The position numbers were made by a program, and so were the translations under genes. The notes under the pieces were generated by a model. The model did not search any database. It had not been told where the DNA came from and saw only the letters and a program-made list of their open reading frames with translations. From assembly GCA_017630395.1 (NCBI GenBank), contig JAGBVI010000034.1, positions 33,172 to 97,171 on the forward strand: a stretch of 64,000 nucleotides of DNA. Direction: 5' to 3'. This DNA is from Paludibacteraceae bacterium (GTDB taxonomy: Bacteria > Bacteroidota > Bacteroidia > Bacteroidales > Paludibacteraceae). This document shows, one piece after another, positions 1-9,027 of this stretch. Position 1 is the stretch's first letter; the number at the start of each line of letters is the position of its first letter.

Positions 1-149
1 AAACTATTATTAACTACATCCTTTGTTCCTCCACCACCGCTCCAATCAAGAATTATATCATTCACATATAAACCTATATCATCTGTAGAGGCAAAAGACG
101 TTATAGCTATACATTGCCAAAGCATAAATAATGACAATATCTTTTTCAT
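1..149 (-). CDS. Secreted protein, N-terminal part only
   Basis: The gene starts with ATG at 149 and runs off the left edge, so only 49 codons are visible. The first 20 or so residues form a typical signal peptide (MKKILSL start, hydrophobic core, then SFAS), so the product is exported. The mature part begins STDDIGLYVND and contains a glycine-rich WSGGGGTK stretch. Nothing identifies the family. It may be another cell-surface or T9SS-exported protein like several neighbours, but that is a guess from context. Confidence 0.6.
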   Translation of the reverse strand, partial: MKKILSLFMLWQCIAITSFASTDDIGLYVNDIILDWSGGGGTKDVVNNS

Positions 150-348
150 TTTAAATTCTATCTATTGCGATTACTATTCTTAAAAATTTGTATCATTTAG
201 AAGTCAATCTACAAATTAAAAAAATAAAGTTTAATTTAGCAAGCATAAAGAAAAAAATCAAAACTGAGTCATTACCAAAGATTGTAGAGAGAGAACCAAC
301 AAATGTGAAATTAATTTAGGTACGCTCTATAAATTCATTTTGCAAAAT

Positions 349-897
349 TTATAAAATCCTCCTAAAAAAACATTCACATTTCTGAACCCCATTTAACCAC
401 TCTTGATAATCTCCATCAATCAAGGATACATTTTCACCTGCACTGCAGAATCCTTCTCTATAAAATTTATTTTCGCGCTGGAGAAATTCAACAGAACAAT
501 CATTATCATCTAACCGAGATTCAATAATAGAGGCATTCTTAATAATTTCAGAGTAATGATTTTTAATATAGTTTTCACTCATGGTAATACAAATAAATCG
601 GATATTCTTTTGGTACTCAACTTCAAACGACTGTCTCCAATCAAAGGGAATATAACAACCTTCAACGATCAAATTTTGGTGATTTTCTATTACCGTTTTA
701 ATCATTTCTCGCAGTATTGGCCATAGATAAAGAGTCAATTCTTCATCATCCAAGGGTGTAAGACAAGTATTTCCACTACGAATCAGTCCCATTTTTAAGT
801 GATCTACCGATAAATAGGGATAATTATATTTCTCAAGCAACCTTTGGGCTAGAAACGTTTTCCCAGTATGCGTAGCACCTGTAATTAAAATAACCAT
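349..897 (-). CDS. Small P-loop NTPase, kinase-like (182 aa)
   Basis: A Walker A motif lies right at the N terminus (GATHTGKT, residues 7-14), preceded by the hydrophobic beta strand MVILIT. This layout is usual for adenylate-kinase-like or zeta-toxin-like P-loop phosphotransferases. A second conserved-looking strand, NLIVEGCYIP (about residues 74-83), is in the place where such kinases carry the Walker B/substrate acid. The protein is cytoplasmic, with no signal peptide or membrane segment. The substrate is unknown; phosphotransfer to a small molecule is the best guess. It stands alone, with no operon partner: the gene to the left is also on the minus strand but 200 nt away. A Bacteroidota-like -7 box lies just upstream at 926-933. 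Confidence 0.6.
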   Translation of the reverse strand: MVILITGATHTGKTFLAQRLLEKYNYPYLSVDHLKMGLIRSGNTCLTPLDDEELTLYLWPILREMIKTVIENHQNLIVEGCYIPFDWRQSFEVEYQKNIRFICITMSENYIKNHYSEIIKNASIIESRLDDNDCSVEFLQRENKFYREGFCSAGENVSLIDGDYQEWLNGVQKCECFFRRIL

Positions 898-925
898 AAT
901 CTTTTTTCAGTAAGAATAAATCGAC

Positions 926-933
926 CAAACATA
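926..933 (-). promoter_or_regulatory. Candidate -7 box (TATGTTTG) for the P-loop NTPase gene
   Basis: Read on the minus strand, TATGTTTG matches the Bacteroidota -7 consensus TAnnTTTG and lies about 29 nt upstream of the ATG at 897. I do not see a good TTTG at the usual 19-nt distance, so this is a weaker call than the promoters at 27112 or 45163. Apart from this box I see no feature in the 898-1228 intergenic stretch. Confidence 0.35.
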
Positions 934-1228
934 CAAAATTTTCACTCAAAATTTTTAGAAAAGGAAAAAAAAGATTAATATTGCGTATATAAAGGTAGGT
1001 TCTATAAGTTAGGTCGATATAATTTTGAAGATTGTATTACTTGGTTGAACGAATTATAATAACGCGTAACTAAGTGATTAGGAGCACACAACAAGCAATA
1101 TAAATTCAAAATTATCAAAAAAAATAATCCATAAAAAAACGTAATTTATAGAAGTAGAAACGCAACAGATGTCTTGATTTAAAACAAGACAAGGAGATAA
1201 AATAAGTTTAACGCTTAGAACTACAATT

Positions 1229-3124
1229 ATGGAAACAAATCAAATTTTCAAAGTAACAACCGTTGCTATAGGATTGGTAATTGGTTGTTTTGCCACAAGA
1301 GCGACATCTGTCACACTGACAATTGATGGAAAGGGCGAAGTACATAAAGTATCACCCTATATCTATGGAAAAAACAATTCGACAAGTGACGACTCTAGCA
1401 AAGCAACAACAGAAGCAGAGTGGACACAAATCATCGAATCTGGAGTAACATTCTTAAGAGAAAACAGCGGAAACAACTCTACAAAATACAATTACAGTCG
1501 TCACCTATCAAGTCATCCGGATTGGTACAACAATGTTGAACCACACGATTGGGACTACGAATTACAAAGTATTCAAGAGAGACTACCCAATGTACAAGCT
1601 ATGTACGGATTTCAACTTTTAGGGTATGTAGCATCAACCGAAGAGAACAATTTTGATGATTGGGGCTGGTACATCGACCATAACAAACAATGGTTAAATA
1701 GGGCTCAAAACGTGGCAGGAATCGGAGGTGTAGCCAATCCGGACAACGGAAAGACGGCGTTAGTGGAAGGAGATCCCAACTCCTACTTGATGCCATGGCC
1801 TGCAGATTCTACTGTTGGGATACTCGACCATTGGTTCGGAGAGACCGGATTAGGGTTTGACCGTTCTAAAGTACTCTACTGGGCAATGGACAATGAGCCC
1901 GAAATATGGAGTGGAACCCATGATGACGTACAGAAAGAACCGGTTTCAGCAGACGAGTTTATCGACAAATATATCGCAGTTGCCAAAGCAGCCAAAAACA
2001 AATGGCCGGATATAAAATTGGTAGGACCAATCACCTGCAATGAGTGGCAATGGTATGCAGGCTCTGATTACGGGGTTACTGTTGGCGAAGAATTTTATCC
2101 GTGGATTGAGTATTTTATCAAAAGGATTGGAGAAGAAGAGGCGCGTTGCGGTGTAAAACTATTAGATGTTTTTGCTATACACTACTACCCAAGTAAACTA
2201 AAGGATGCAGAAGTGATTCAATGTCACAGACTATTTTTTGACGAGACATACAACTATCCTCAAGCCAACGGAATAAAGATGATTACAGGAAAATGGAATA
2301 ATAATAACACCAAAGAGTATGTATTCAAACGTTGCCAAGAATGGATGATGAAATACATGGGAGAGACAAGAGGTTTTGGAATGACAGAATGTGGCATAGA
2401 ATCTTCCGATGCAAATATTTGTAGTATTTGGTATGGTTCTACTATAGGTGAATTCATGAAAGAGAAAGTAGAAATTTTTTCACCTTGGACCTGGAAAAAC
2501 GGAATGTGGGAAACATTGCACTTATTTGCTCGCTACAACCAACCCTACTATCTCTCATCCCAATCCTCCAACGATTCATTGGTGTCAATTCATACCACGA
2601 TAAACGAAACGAAAGATTCATTGACAGTATTACTTATCAATCGTTCCATATCAGAAGCAACAGAAATTGAGATCAATTTGAGCAATTTTGAATTAAGAGA
2701 TGGAGATTACATGACCTTGGAATTGTCTGACTTACCGGATGAGGAGACATTTGTATCCCACACAGATAATGCACTAAAAACAAAGGCTACATCTTTCAAC
2801 AACAGAACAGCAAAGTTAAGTTTACCTCCTCTATCAACAACAACTATATTGCTGAATGCAGGAAAAGGAACCAACATTTCTCCGGAGAGAGCTATCAGTG
2901 AGGTTAAAGTGTTCCCTACTTCAACCCAAAACCGATTGCACCTATCCGGATTAGGTAATGGCGGTACCATCCAAATCATTTCGATGGAAGGTAAATCTCT
3001 AATAACCCAAGAATGCACACAAGATAAAGCTACGTTGAACATCGAGCAACTTCCTAATGGTTATTATCTTTGCGCTATTACGCTTTCCAATATAACAAAA
3101 ACGATTCCTATAATTAAGTATTAG
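1229..3124 (+). CDS. Secreted GH44-type glycoside hydrolase with T9SS sorting domain (copy A, 631 aa)
   Basis: Likely an endo-beta-1,4-glucanase/xyloglucanase-type enzyme of glycoside hydrolase family 44. A signal peptide covers about residues 1-27. The GH44 fold follows: the opening VSPYIYGKNN (41-50), the acid/base motif MDNEPEIW (E223), the strand LLDVFAIHYYP, and a candidate nucleophile in GMTECG (E387). Residues about 400-560 look like the usual small beta-sandwich. The last 75 or so residues (VKVFPTS... to TIPIIKY) are a type IX secretion sorting domain, so the enzyme is expected on the cell surface or outside the cell. It is followed after 12 nt by a paralogue of exactly the same length, so the two are co-transcribed. 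Family assignment rests on motif memory, not a search; exact substrate is unknown. Confidence 0.75.
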   Translation: METNQIFKVTTVAIGLVIGCFATRATSVTLTIDGKGEVHKVSPYIYGKNNSTSDDSSKATTEAEWTQIIESGVTFLRENSGNNSTKYNYSRHLSSHPDWYNNVEPHDWDYELQSIQERLPNVQAMYGFQLLGYVASTEENNFDDWGWYIDHNKQWLNRAQNVAGIGGVANPDNGKTALVEGDPNSYLMPWPADSTVGILDHWFGETGLGFDRSKVLYWAMDNEPEIWSGTHDDVQKEPVSADEFIDKYIAVAKAAKNKWPDIKLVGPITCNEWQWYAGSDYGVTVGEEFYPWIEYFIKRIGEEEARCGVKLLDVFAIHYYPSKLKDAEVIQCHRLFFDETYNYPQANGIKMITGKWNNNNTKEYVFKRCQEWMMKYMGETRGFGMTECGIESSDANICSIWYGSTIGEFMKEKVEIFSPWTWKNGMWETLHLFARYNQPYYLSSQSSNDSLVSIHTTINETKDSLTVLLINRSISEATEIEINLSNFELRDGDYMTLELSDLPDEETFVSHTDNALKTKATSFNNRTAKLSLPPLSTTTILLNAGKGTNISPERAISEVKVFPTSTQNRLHLSGLGNGGTIQIISMEGKSLITQECTQDKATLNIEQLPNGYYLCAITLSNITKTIPIIKY

Positions 3125-3136
3125 GGAGGTGGAATA

Positions 3137-5032
3137 ATGAAGACAAAACGCATAATTGCAACTATCGTCATCGGCATGGTAGGGACTACGTTCCTATCCA
3201 ATGCCGAAACGGTAGTGATATCCATCGATGGGAATGCGACGCCCCACAAAATATCACGTTACATTTATGGTAAAAACAATTCTACAAACGATGATTCTAC
3301 AAAAGCTACAACAGACTCTATGTGGACTTTAATCAACGAGTCGGGGATTGGTATTCTTCGCGAGAATAGTGGCAACAATTCAACCAAATACAATTTTCAT
3401 CGTCGCGTTGCCAGTCATCCCGATTGGTATAACCGAGTTCACAGTCAAAATTGGGATTATGAAATCCGAACCATCCAAGAAAATGCACCACAAGTGCAAG
3501 TAATGTATGGATTACCCATATTAGGATGGGTTGGAGCTGATACGGAATACAATTTTAAAGATTGGGATTGGTATGTTTCGCATGGAAATAAATGGTTAAA
3601 CACAGCCCAAAATGTAACCGGGAAAGGAGCAATACCTAATGAGGATAATGGGAAAAACGCTTTGGTTGATGGAGATATTAATACCTACTTAAAGGAATGG
3701 CCCACTGACTCATGCGTAGGAATATTAGATCATTGGTTTGGAGAAAACGGATTAGGAATCGACCGTTCCAAGACGTTATATTGGGCATTAGACAATGAGC
3801 CTGAGATATGGCATTTGACCCATGACGATGTTCAAAAAGAACCCGTAAAACCGGAAGAGTACATTGAAAAATATGTACGAATTGCCAAAGCAGCACGCAC
3901 CAAATATCCCGATTTAAAACTAATTGGACCGATATGCGCCAACGAATGGCAATGGTTTGCCGGACCAGACAGAAAGGATCTAACCACAGATGGAAGATAT
4001 TGGCCTTGGTTAGAATACATTATTAAACGAATAGCCGAAGAAGAGAAAAAATGTGGAATGAAACTGTTAGATGTGTTTGCATTGCACTACTACCCTATCA
4101 ATTTTTCTGACGAAGAGATATTACAAACGCATCGAATATATTTTGATGAAAACTATATCTATCCCCAAGCTAATGGTGTAAAATTGATAAATGGAGGTTG
4201 GGATGAAACCCAAAGCAAGGTTTACATCTTTAAACGCTGCCAGGAGTGGATGAAAGAGTATATGGGAGAAGATGACATCAGAGCATTGGGAATAACCGAG
4301 ACAGGAATTGAATCGAACGATCCGGACTTCAATAGTGTTTGGTATGGTTCGATGATGGGAGAATTCATGAAACACAACCTAGAATTCTTTATTCCATGGT
4401 CTTGGAAAACCGGCATGTGGGAAACACTCCATCTATTTGCTCGCTACAACAAAGAGTATTACTTACCTTCGACTTCCGGGAATGACTCAATTGTATCTGT
4501 ACACACATCCATAAGCGCTGACAAAGATTCCATGAGCATCTTACTCATCAATCGCTCGATAAAGGATGAAATAGAAACAGAGATTCAATTGAAAAATTAT
4601 GAAGTGTCTGACGGAGAATATCGTCTCAGTCAATTATCCGACCTACCGGAAGAAGAAACATTTATCTCCCACGCAATCAACGCATTAAAAGAAAAGAGTG
4701 TTATGGTACAAAATGGGAAAGCAACCATTACTCTACCTCCACTATCTACCTCCACCTTGCAACTATGCAAAACAGAACAAACAGAGCTACATGAACAAAA
4801 AAATCCTATATTGCGAGTTTACCCGACCTACACAATGAGTTGTTTATATGTAGAAGGATTAAATGAAAAGGCAACCATTCAATTAATATCTACAGATGGA
4901 AAAGTTGTTCTAAAAAAAGAGACACAACAAACAGACGAGAAGATAGATATAAGCAATTTACCATCAGGCCACTACCTTTGTGCAGTAACAATGAATGATG
5001 TAACAAAAACAGTTCAAATAGTAAAAAAGTAA
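3137..5032 (+). CDS. Secreted GH44-type glycoside hydrolase with T9SS sorting domain (copy B, 631 aa)
   Basis: Paralogue of the gene 12 nt upstream, with the same length and domain order: signal peptide (about 1-23), GH44-like catalytic domain (ISRYIYGKNN at 39-48, ALDNEPEIW with acid/base E221, GITETG with candidate nucleophile E388, LLDVFALHYYP), a beta-sandwich, and a C-terminal T9SS sorting domain ending TVQIVKK. A purine-rich AGGGAGG lies shortly before its ATG. The two copies differ throughout (for example SGTHDDV versus HLTHDDV after the catalytic motif), so the duplication is not recent. Catalytic residues are intact in both. A strong terminator follows the stop codon at 5062-5112. 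Role inferred: extracellular attack on beta-glucan or xyloglucan. Confidence 0.75.
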   Translation: MKTKRIIATIVIGMVGTTFLSNAETVVISIDGNATPHKISRYIYGKNNSTNDDSTKATTDSMWTLINESGIGILRENSGNNSTKYNFHRRVASHPDWYNRVHSQNWDYEIRTIQENAPQVQVMYGLPILGWVGADTEYNFKDWDWYVSHGNKWLNTAQNVTGKGAIPNEDNGKNALVDGDINTYLKEWPTDSCVGILDHWFGENGLGIDRSKTLYWALDNEPEIWHLTHDDVQKEPVKPEEYIEKYVRIAKAARTKYPDLKLIGPICANEWQWFAGPDRKDLTTDGRYWPWLEYIIKRIAEEEKKCGMKLLDVFALHYYPINFSDEEILQTHRIYFDENYIYPQANGVKLINGGWDETQSKVYIFKRCQEWMKEYMGEDDIRALGITETGIESNDPDFNSVWYGSMMGEFMKHNLEFFIPWSWKTGMWETLHLFARYNKEYYLPSTSGNDSIVSVHTSISADKDSMSILLINRSIKDEIETEIQLKNYEVSDGEYRLSQLSDLPEEETFISHAINALKEKSVMVQNGKATITLPPLSTSTLQLCKTEQTELHEQKNPILRVYPTYTMSCLYVEGLNEKATIQLISTDGKVVLKKETQQTDEKIDISNLPSGHYLCAVTMNDVTKTVQIVKK

Positions 5033-5061
5033 AGAATTTTTGAATGGTAGAATTTTAAGAA

Positions 5062-5112
5062 TAAACAAATGGGCTGACACCTTGAATAAGAAATGTCAGC
5101 CCTTTTGTTTAT
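5062..5112 (+). terminator. Rho-independent terminator of the GH44 pair
   Basis: A nine-base GC-containing stem (GGGCTGACA paired with TGTCAGCCC) is extended at its base by an A-rich arm (AAACAAA) pairing with TTTTGTTT, which also supplies the U tract. It begins 29 nt after the stop codon of copy B. Confidence 0.85.
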
Positions 5113-5370
5113 CTTTGCTTCTGCTAGATTTATTAAACTCTAAGTAGAACTTTCTGTTCTCTAACATCTTTCCTACATTGTTATTTGCACCAACGCCATC
5201 ATTAGCAAAAACCATAGCAACCCAAGCGGGAAAAATATCAAAAAATTTCTTATATTATCCTCTTAAAGATGAGTTCCTAAACGATTAAATCACTCACTCT
5301 ATAAATTACTATTTTAGAAATAGTTTAATAGGTATAGGACTGGCTTATTGGAAATAAGAATTATTCTCAT
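5113..5370. other. Intergenic stretch between terminator and BspA-like gene
   Basis: This is AT-rich sequence at the 3' ends of two convergent units. I see no convincing gene. A 52-codon open frame exists on the minus strand (ending inside the terminator, at 5096) but it has no start codon and no recognisable motif. Confidence 0.4.
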
Positions 5371-7767
5371 TTATAAAGCCACTTTTCTTTTTTTATTACC
5401 AATTTGCACAATGTAGATTCCATTCTCTTTCATTGGTATTTTTGTAACTGTTTCATTTTTAGGTAGAATGCATTTTAGAAGCATCCCGGATAGGTTATAA
5501 ACATTAATGATTGCTTTTGTTTTAGTAACGAAAATTGTTTTAGAATTTTTGTCTGTCCATACGTTGGCAGCTTCTTCTAATTTTTCATTTATTAGATCGA
5601 CACCAGTTATCTCTTCTATATACTTAATTGTCCATCCTTCGGGGATTTTTGATTTATCATGAAACTCTATCGGCAAATCTTTTGGACAAACAAATGTACC
5701 ACTATCTGCAACGTTATAAACCCAGTGACTAGTTGTTTCAAAAGGCAAATTCCAATCTTTAAAATGCACTTTAATACAATTAAGGTTCAAACAATCTCTA
5801 AACATACTATTATAGCATCCTTCTTTTAGTTCTGCAGCCGGTAATTCCGGAACTTCTATTAAATTTGTACAACCAAAAAACATACTATTATAACAGTTGC
5901 TCGCCAAGGTTATAGCCGGTAATTTAGGTGCTTTTGTCAAACTTCGACATCCTTTAAACATAGAATAATAACAATGGCTCGCTAATGTTGTAGCCGGTAA
6001 TTTAGGTGCTACTGTTAAATTTGTACATTCATAAAACATAAGGTAATAACAATGGCTCGCTAATGTTGTAGCCGGTAATTCCGGCGCTTCTGATAAATTT
6101 GTACATTCAAGAAACATTCCTTCATAACAGTTGCTCGCCAATGTTGTAGCCGGTAATTTAGGTGCTACTGTTAAATTTGTACATCCATCAAACATACGGT
6201 AATAACAGTGGCTTGCTAATGTTGTAGCCGGTAATTCTGGAGCTTCGATTAAATTTGTACATCCATCAAACATATTATCATAACAGCGGCTCGCTAATGT
6301 TGTAGCTGGTAATTTAGGTGCTTTTGTCAAACTTCGACATTCTGAAAACATATATCGATAACAAGCTTCTCTAAGTTCTATAGCTGGTAATTCCGGAGCT
6401 TCTATCAAATTTGTACATTTATAAAACATAACATTATAACAGCAGCTTGCCAATGTTGTAGCTGGTAATTTAGGTGCTTTTGTCAAACTTCGACATCCTT
6501 TAAACATACCAAAATAGCAATTTTCAGCCAATTCGGTCGCCGGTAAATCCTCGATTTCTTTTAGGTTAATACAATAATTATCATCTCCATGACAATGGGA
6601 AAACATATATGCATAACACCCTTTAGCCAACTTTATAGCCGGTAATTGGGGCATTTTGGTAAGATTTGTACAACCTGCAAACATACAAATATAGCATGAA
6701 TCTGCCAACTCGGTCGCGGGCAATTCCGGAGCTTCTATTAAGTTACTACAACCAAAAAACATCTCACTATAACAATGATTTGCTAACTTCATTGCAGGTA
6801 ATTTAGAAATTTTGGTTAAACTTTTACAATTTGCAAACATCATAGAATAGCACCGTTCTGCTAGTTCTGTGGCAGGAAGTTCTTCAACTTCTGTTATATT
6901 TTCGCAAGCATTAAACATTGAAAAATAACACAGAGGTGCTAATTTTGTTGCCGGCAATTTAGGCGTTTTTTTTAATTCTGTGCAACCGTCAAACATATTT
7001 CCATAACATTCTTCAGCTAATTCGGTCGCCGGCAATTCCGGAACTTCTGTTAAACTACTACAACCCTTGAACATACAGTTGTAACATTTTTTCGCTAAAC
7101 TTGTTGCCGGTAGTTTGGGGACTTTTGTTAAACCGATACAGCCCGTAAACATCGATCTATAACATTCTTCAGCCAATTCGGTCGCTGGCAATTCCGGAGC
7201 TTCTGTTAAACTACTACAATTCCCGAACATATATGCATAACAGTTTTTTGCTAATGTTGTTGCCGGTAAATTCGGACCTTTTTTCAATTTTATACATTTA
7301 TAAAACATTCCTTTGCATGCATCTTCTGAAAGTTTGTCCGGGATAATTAAAGCAGAGGCATCAGTCAAATTTTTTAAACTACTGAAAATAGACGTATAGT
7401 TACCATTTTTGCATATACTTGTAATTGGACCGACTACTGAAAATTCAACATCGTTGCCATACACTTTTGTTACATCTCCTCTATGAGTCCTTAATAAAAT
7501 TTCTGTCCCACTAAGTGCAAGATCATTTTTTTTGTCTGTAAAGGAGAATTTTTCCCAATCATTACCATCTACTGAGTATTCACCCTCTACATAAAACTCA
7601 TCTACTGCCTCTTCTGTAACATCTTCAATTCTAAATCTTAGTTCCAAAATCTCATTTTTGTTATCTGCAACAAATTTTAAATAATCTTGTGCATTTGTTT
7701 CCCCTACTATAAAAATTAGTAGTAAACTAAAACTAAATTTTAATAACCGGTTCATTATATCAATCAT
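5371..7767 (-). CDS. BspA-like leucine-rich-repeat surface protein with T9SS sorting domain (798 aa)
   Basis: A signal peptide (MNRLLKFSFSLLLIF, ending near TNAQD) is followed by a unique region of about 125 residues and then 20 repeats of about 26 residues, each built as CYxxMFxxCxxLTxAPxLPATxLAxx. This is the BspA/LRR_5 type of solenoid, used by other Bacteroidota for adhesion to host or plant surfaces. Two repeat flavours alternate (KLPATTLAS and ELPATELAE). One repeat in the middle (near nt 6590) carries an insert, HGDDNYCIN. The C terminus (about 725-798, ending KRKVAL) looks like a T9SS type A sorting domain. The start could equally be the ATG at 7755, four codons in. No enzyme motif is present. 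An adhesin role is inferred from the family only. Confidence 0.8.
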   Translation of the reverse strand: MIDIMNRLLKFSFSLLLIFIVGETNAQDYLKFVADNKNEILELRFRIEDVTEEAVDEFYVEGEYSVDGNDWEKFSFTDKKNDLALSGTEILLRTHRGDVTKVYGNDVEFSVVGPITSICKNGNYTSIFSSLKNLTDASALIIPDKLSEDACKGMFYKCIKLKKGPNLPATTLAKNCYAYMFGNCSSLTEAPELPATELAEECYRSMFTGCIGLTKVPKLPATSLAKKCYNCMFKGCSSLTEVPELPATELAEECYGNMFDGCTELKKTPKLPATKLAPLCYFSMFNACENITEVEELPATELAERCYSMMFANCKSLTKISKLPAMKLANHCYSEMFFGCSNLIEAPELPATELADSCYICMFAGCTNLTKMPQLPAIKLAKGCYAYMFSHCHGDDNYCINLKEIEDLPATELAENCYFGMFKGCRSLTKAPKLPATTLASCCYNVMFYKCTNLIEAPELPAIELREACYRYMFSECRSLTKAPKLPATTLASRCYDNMFDGCTNLIEAPELPATTLASHCYYRMFDGCTNLTVAPKLPATTLASNCYEGMFLECTNLSEAPELPATTLASHCYYLMFYECTNLTVAPKLPATTLASHCYYSMFKGCRSLTKAPKLPAITLASNCYNSMFFGCTNLIEVPELPAAELKEGCYNSMFRDCLNLNCIKVHFKDWNLPFETTSHWVYNVADSGTFVCPKDLPIEFHDKSKIPEGWTIKYIEEITGVDLINEKLEEAANVWTDKNSKTIFVTKTKAIINVYNLSGMLLKCILPKNETVTKIPMKENGIYIVQIGNKKRKVAL

Positions 7768-7879
7768 ATTTTATTACTTATCGCAAATCCAACAAAATCA
7801 ACTCTATAATTATTAGATAATTAGAATTATTCTCCCATATTTTAAATAAAAAACAATAAAACAAAAAGAAAAACAACTC

Positions 7880-8017
7880 ATGATTATCGAAAACAAAATT
7901 ATAAATATTTTCTGTATAACAGACAAATCATGCAATCTTTTTGATGTAGAGTCCATTTCCTTTGTAGACCAAGATAAATTCCATATCTTTGTGCCTCGAT
8001 TAGTTGTTTTGACATAA
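7880..8017 (+). pseudogene. Possible N-terminal remnant of an IS982-family transposase
   Basis: A 45-codon frame opens with MIIENKIINIFCITDKSCN and continues LFDVE. This resembles, from memory, the first residues of IS982-family transposases, in which a short helix is followed by an IFCxxDxFCxxF motif. The similarity then stops, so this would be a fragment. A hairpin with a long T run follows at 8043-8066. The sequence CTGTATAACAGA inside it recurs at about 10118-10130, suggesting a second scrap of the same element. The alternative is a small gene or RNA driven by the promoter-like sequence at 7961-7991. Confidence 0.3.
7961..7991 (+). promoter_or_regulatory. Consensus-like promoter with no obvious gene
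   Basis: TTTG at 7961-7964, a 19-nt spacer and TATCTTTG at 7984-7991 match the Bacteroidota -33/-7 arrangement exactly. A start near 7998 and the terminator at 8043-8066 would give an RNA of roughly 65-70 nt. It overlaps the transposase-like frame 7880-8017, so it may be chance. Confidence 0.3.
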
Positions 8018-8042
8018 CAATACATAATTAATTAATCGTCAG

Positions 8043-8066
8043 GAGACTTCAGTCTCTTTTTTTTTT
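8043..8066 (+). terminator. Short hairpin followed by a ten-T run
   Basis: GAGAC, loop TTCA, GTCTC, then ten T residues: a terminator shape on the plus strand. No intact plus-strand gene lies upstream, so it ends either the remnant at 7880-8017 or a small RNA. The rest of 8067-8283 holds only the -7 box at 8191 and the 5' leader of the next gene. Confidence 0.55.
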
Positions 8067-8190
8067 GTAATGCTATCGAACGCTCTTGGGGGCTTTGCGC
8101 CCTCGCCACATGGCTTCTCCCGCAGTGTTTTTCATAATATCTTATAAAAAAATCTTGCGTTTCTAAATGGAATCTTTAAAAAAAACAACC

Positions 8191-8198
8191 TAACTTTG
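8191..8198 (+). promoter_or_regulatory. Candidate -7 box (TAACTTTG) for the 8284-10035 pair
   Basis: TAACTTTG fits TAnnTTTG and lies 86 nt upstream of the ATG at 8284, implying a leader of roughly 80 nt. No clear TTTG is seen at the usual 19-nt distance. Confidence 0.4.
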
Positions 8199-8283
8199 CA
8201 CGAATGTTTAACCTAAAATTATATTACACGATTTAACTAATTCAGGTCGAATTAGAATAAAGGGTACAAAAAGAAAAATTCAA

Positions 8284-9021
8284 ATGAAAAAGGTATTATT
8301 GTTATGTCTTATGACATGGGGGGTGTTTTGCTACGGCAAAGATTTAAAAGAGGCAACCGAAGATAGCAGAACACTAAGCACAGCACAAAGAACAGAGGAA
8401 AAGAGGTTTCAACCCAAGTATGAACATGGTCCGGAATTAAATTTAGCATGGGGACTTTGGTACAAAGGAGATGGTTTCCGGGGAATCAATGCAGACTACA
8501 TCGGAGGCTGTCGATTCAACGAACACTTCTTTTTAGGAGCTGGTGTTGGTTTACTTGCAAGAGAGTATGACACGAGCAAGTATTATGATTATATCGATGA
8601 AATTTACTATGATTTTCACTTCAACAATCTTGATTTTATATCTTCGTCCATAGATGCAGAGACGTTCTTGTATTTCAAGTATTACATTATAAAAATGCCG
8701 GTAACACCGGTTTTGGATTTTTCGTACGGACTTTCCAAACGTCTTAGTCACCAATTAAAAGAGATTAGAGACCCATATACAGATGACGATTATCTAAGTG
8801 ATGAACTTTCTCTTGAAGATGTATTTAAGTCGCCCTCATTTTTCGCTAAATTTAGTGTCGGTATCAACATCCGACTATCAGAAAAAGCAAAGATGTACAT
8901 CGCCATAGGAGGTAAATGGCATAGAGAAGAACGAGGTGGGGCGGACGGTCCGTACCAAACTAATTTTTACCAAGCAATCGTACATAGTCTTAATACAAAA
9001 ATAGCCGTAACATTTAATTAA
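8284..9021 (+). CDS. Outer-membrane beta-barrel protein, family not identified (245 aa)
   Basis: The signal peptide covers about residues 1-18 (MKKVLLLCLMTWGVFCYG). The mature protein alternates polar and hydrophobic residues in short strands rich in aromatic and glycine residues (for example FFLGAGVGLLAREY, FLYFKYYIIKMPVTPVLDFSYGL, FFAKFSVGINIRL, MYIAIGGKWH) and ends in the strand TKIAVTFN with a final asparagine. This is the look of a small outer-membrane barrel of about eight strands. It is followed after only 6 nt by an LRR lipoprotein gene, so the two form an operon ending at the terminator 10063-10095. The function is unknown; a structural or adhesin-presenting role next to the lipoprotein is conjecture. 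Confidence 0.6.
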   Translation: MKKVLLLCLMTWGVFCYGKDLKEATEDSRTLSTAQRTEEKRFQPKYEHGPELNLAWGLWYKGDGFRGINADYIGGCRFNEHFFLGAGVGLLAREYDTSKYYDYIDEIYYDFHFNNLDFISSSIDAETFLYFKYYIIKMPVTPVLDFSYGLSKRLSHQLKEIRDPYTDDDYLSDELSLEDVFKSPSFFAKFSVGINIRLSEKAKMYIAIGGKWHREERGGADGPYQTNFYQAIVHSLNTKIAVTFN

Positions 9022-9027
9022 ATAGAT

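Noticed and set aside
5096-5251. 52-codon open frame on the minus strand between the GH44 terminator and the BspA-like gene
   Set aside because: No start codon, ends inside the terminator stem, and no recognisable family.
5371-7767. Regular repeats that might suggest a CRISPR array
   Set aside because: The repeat is an in-frame protein solenoid of 78 bp with no unique spacers.
7813-8025. 70-codon minus-strand frame with a hydrophobic end
   Set aside because: No motif, ends in very AT-rich sequence that gives phenylalanine/isoleucine by chance, and it is antisense to the transposase-like fragment, which reads better.
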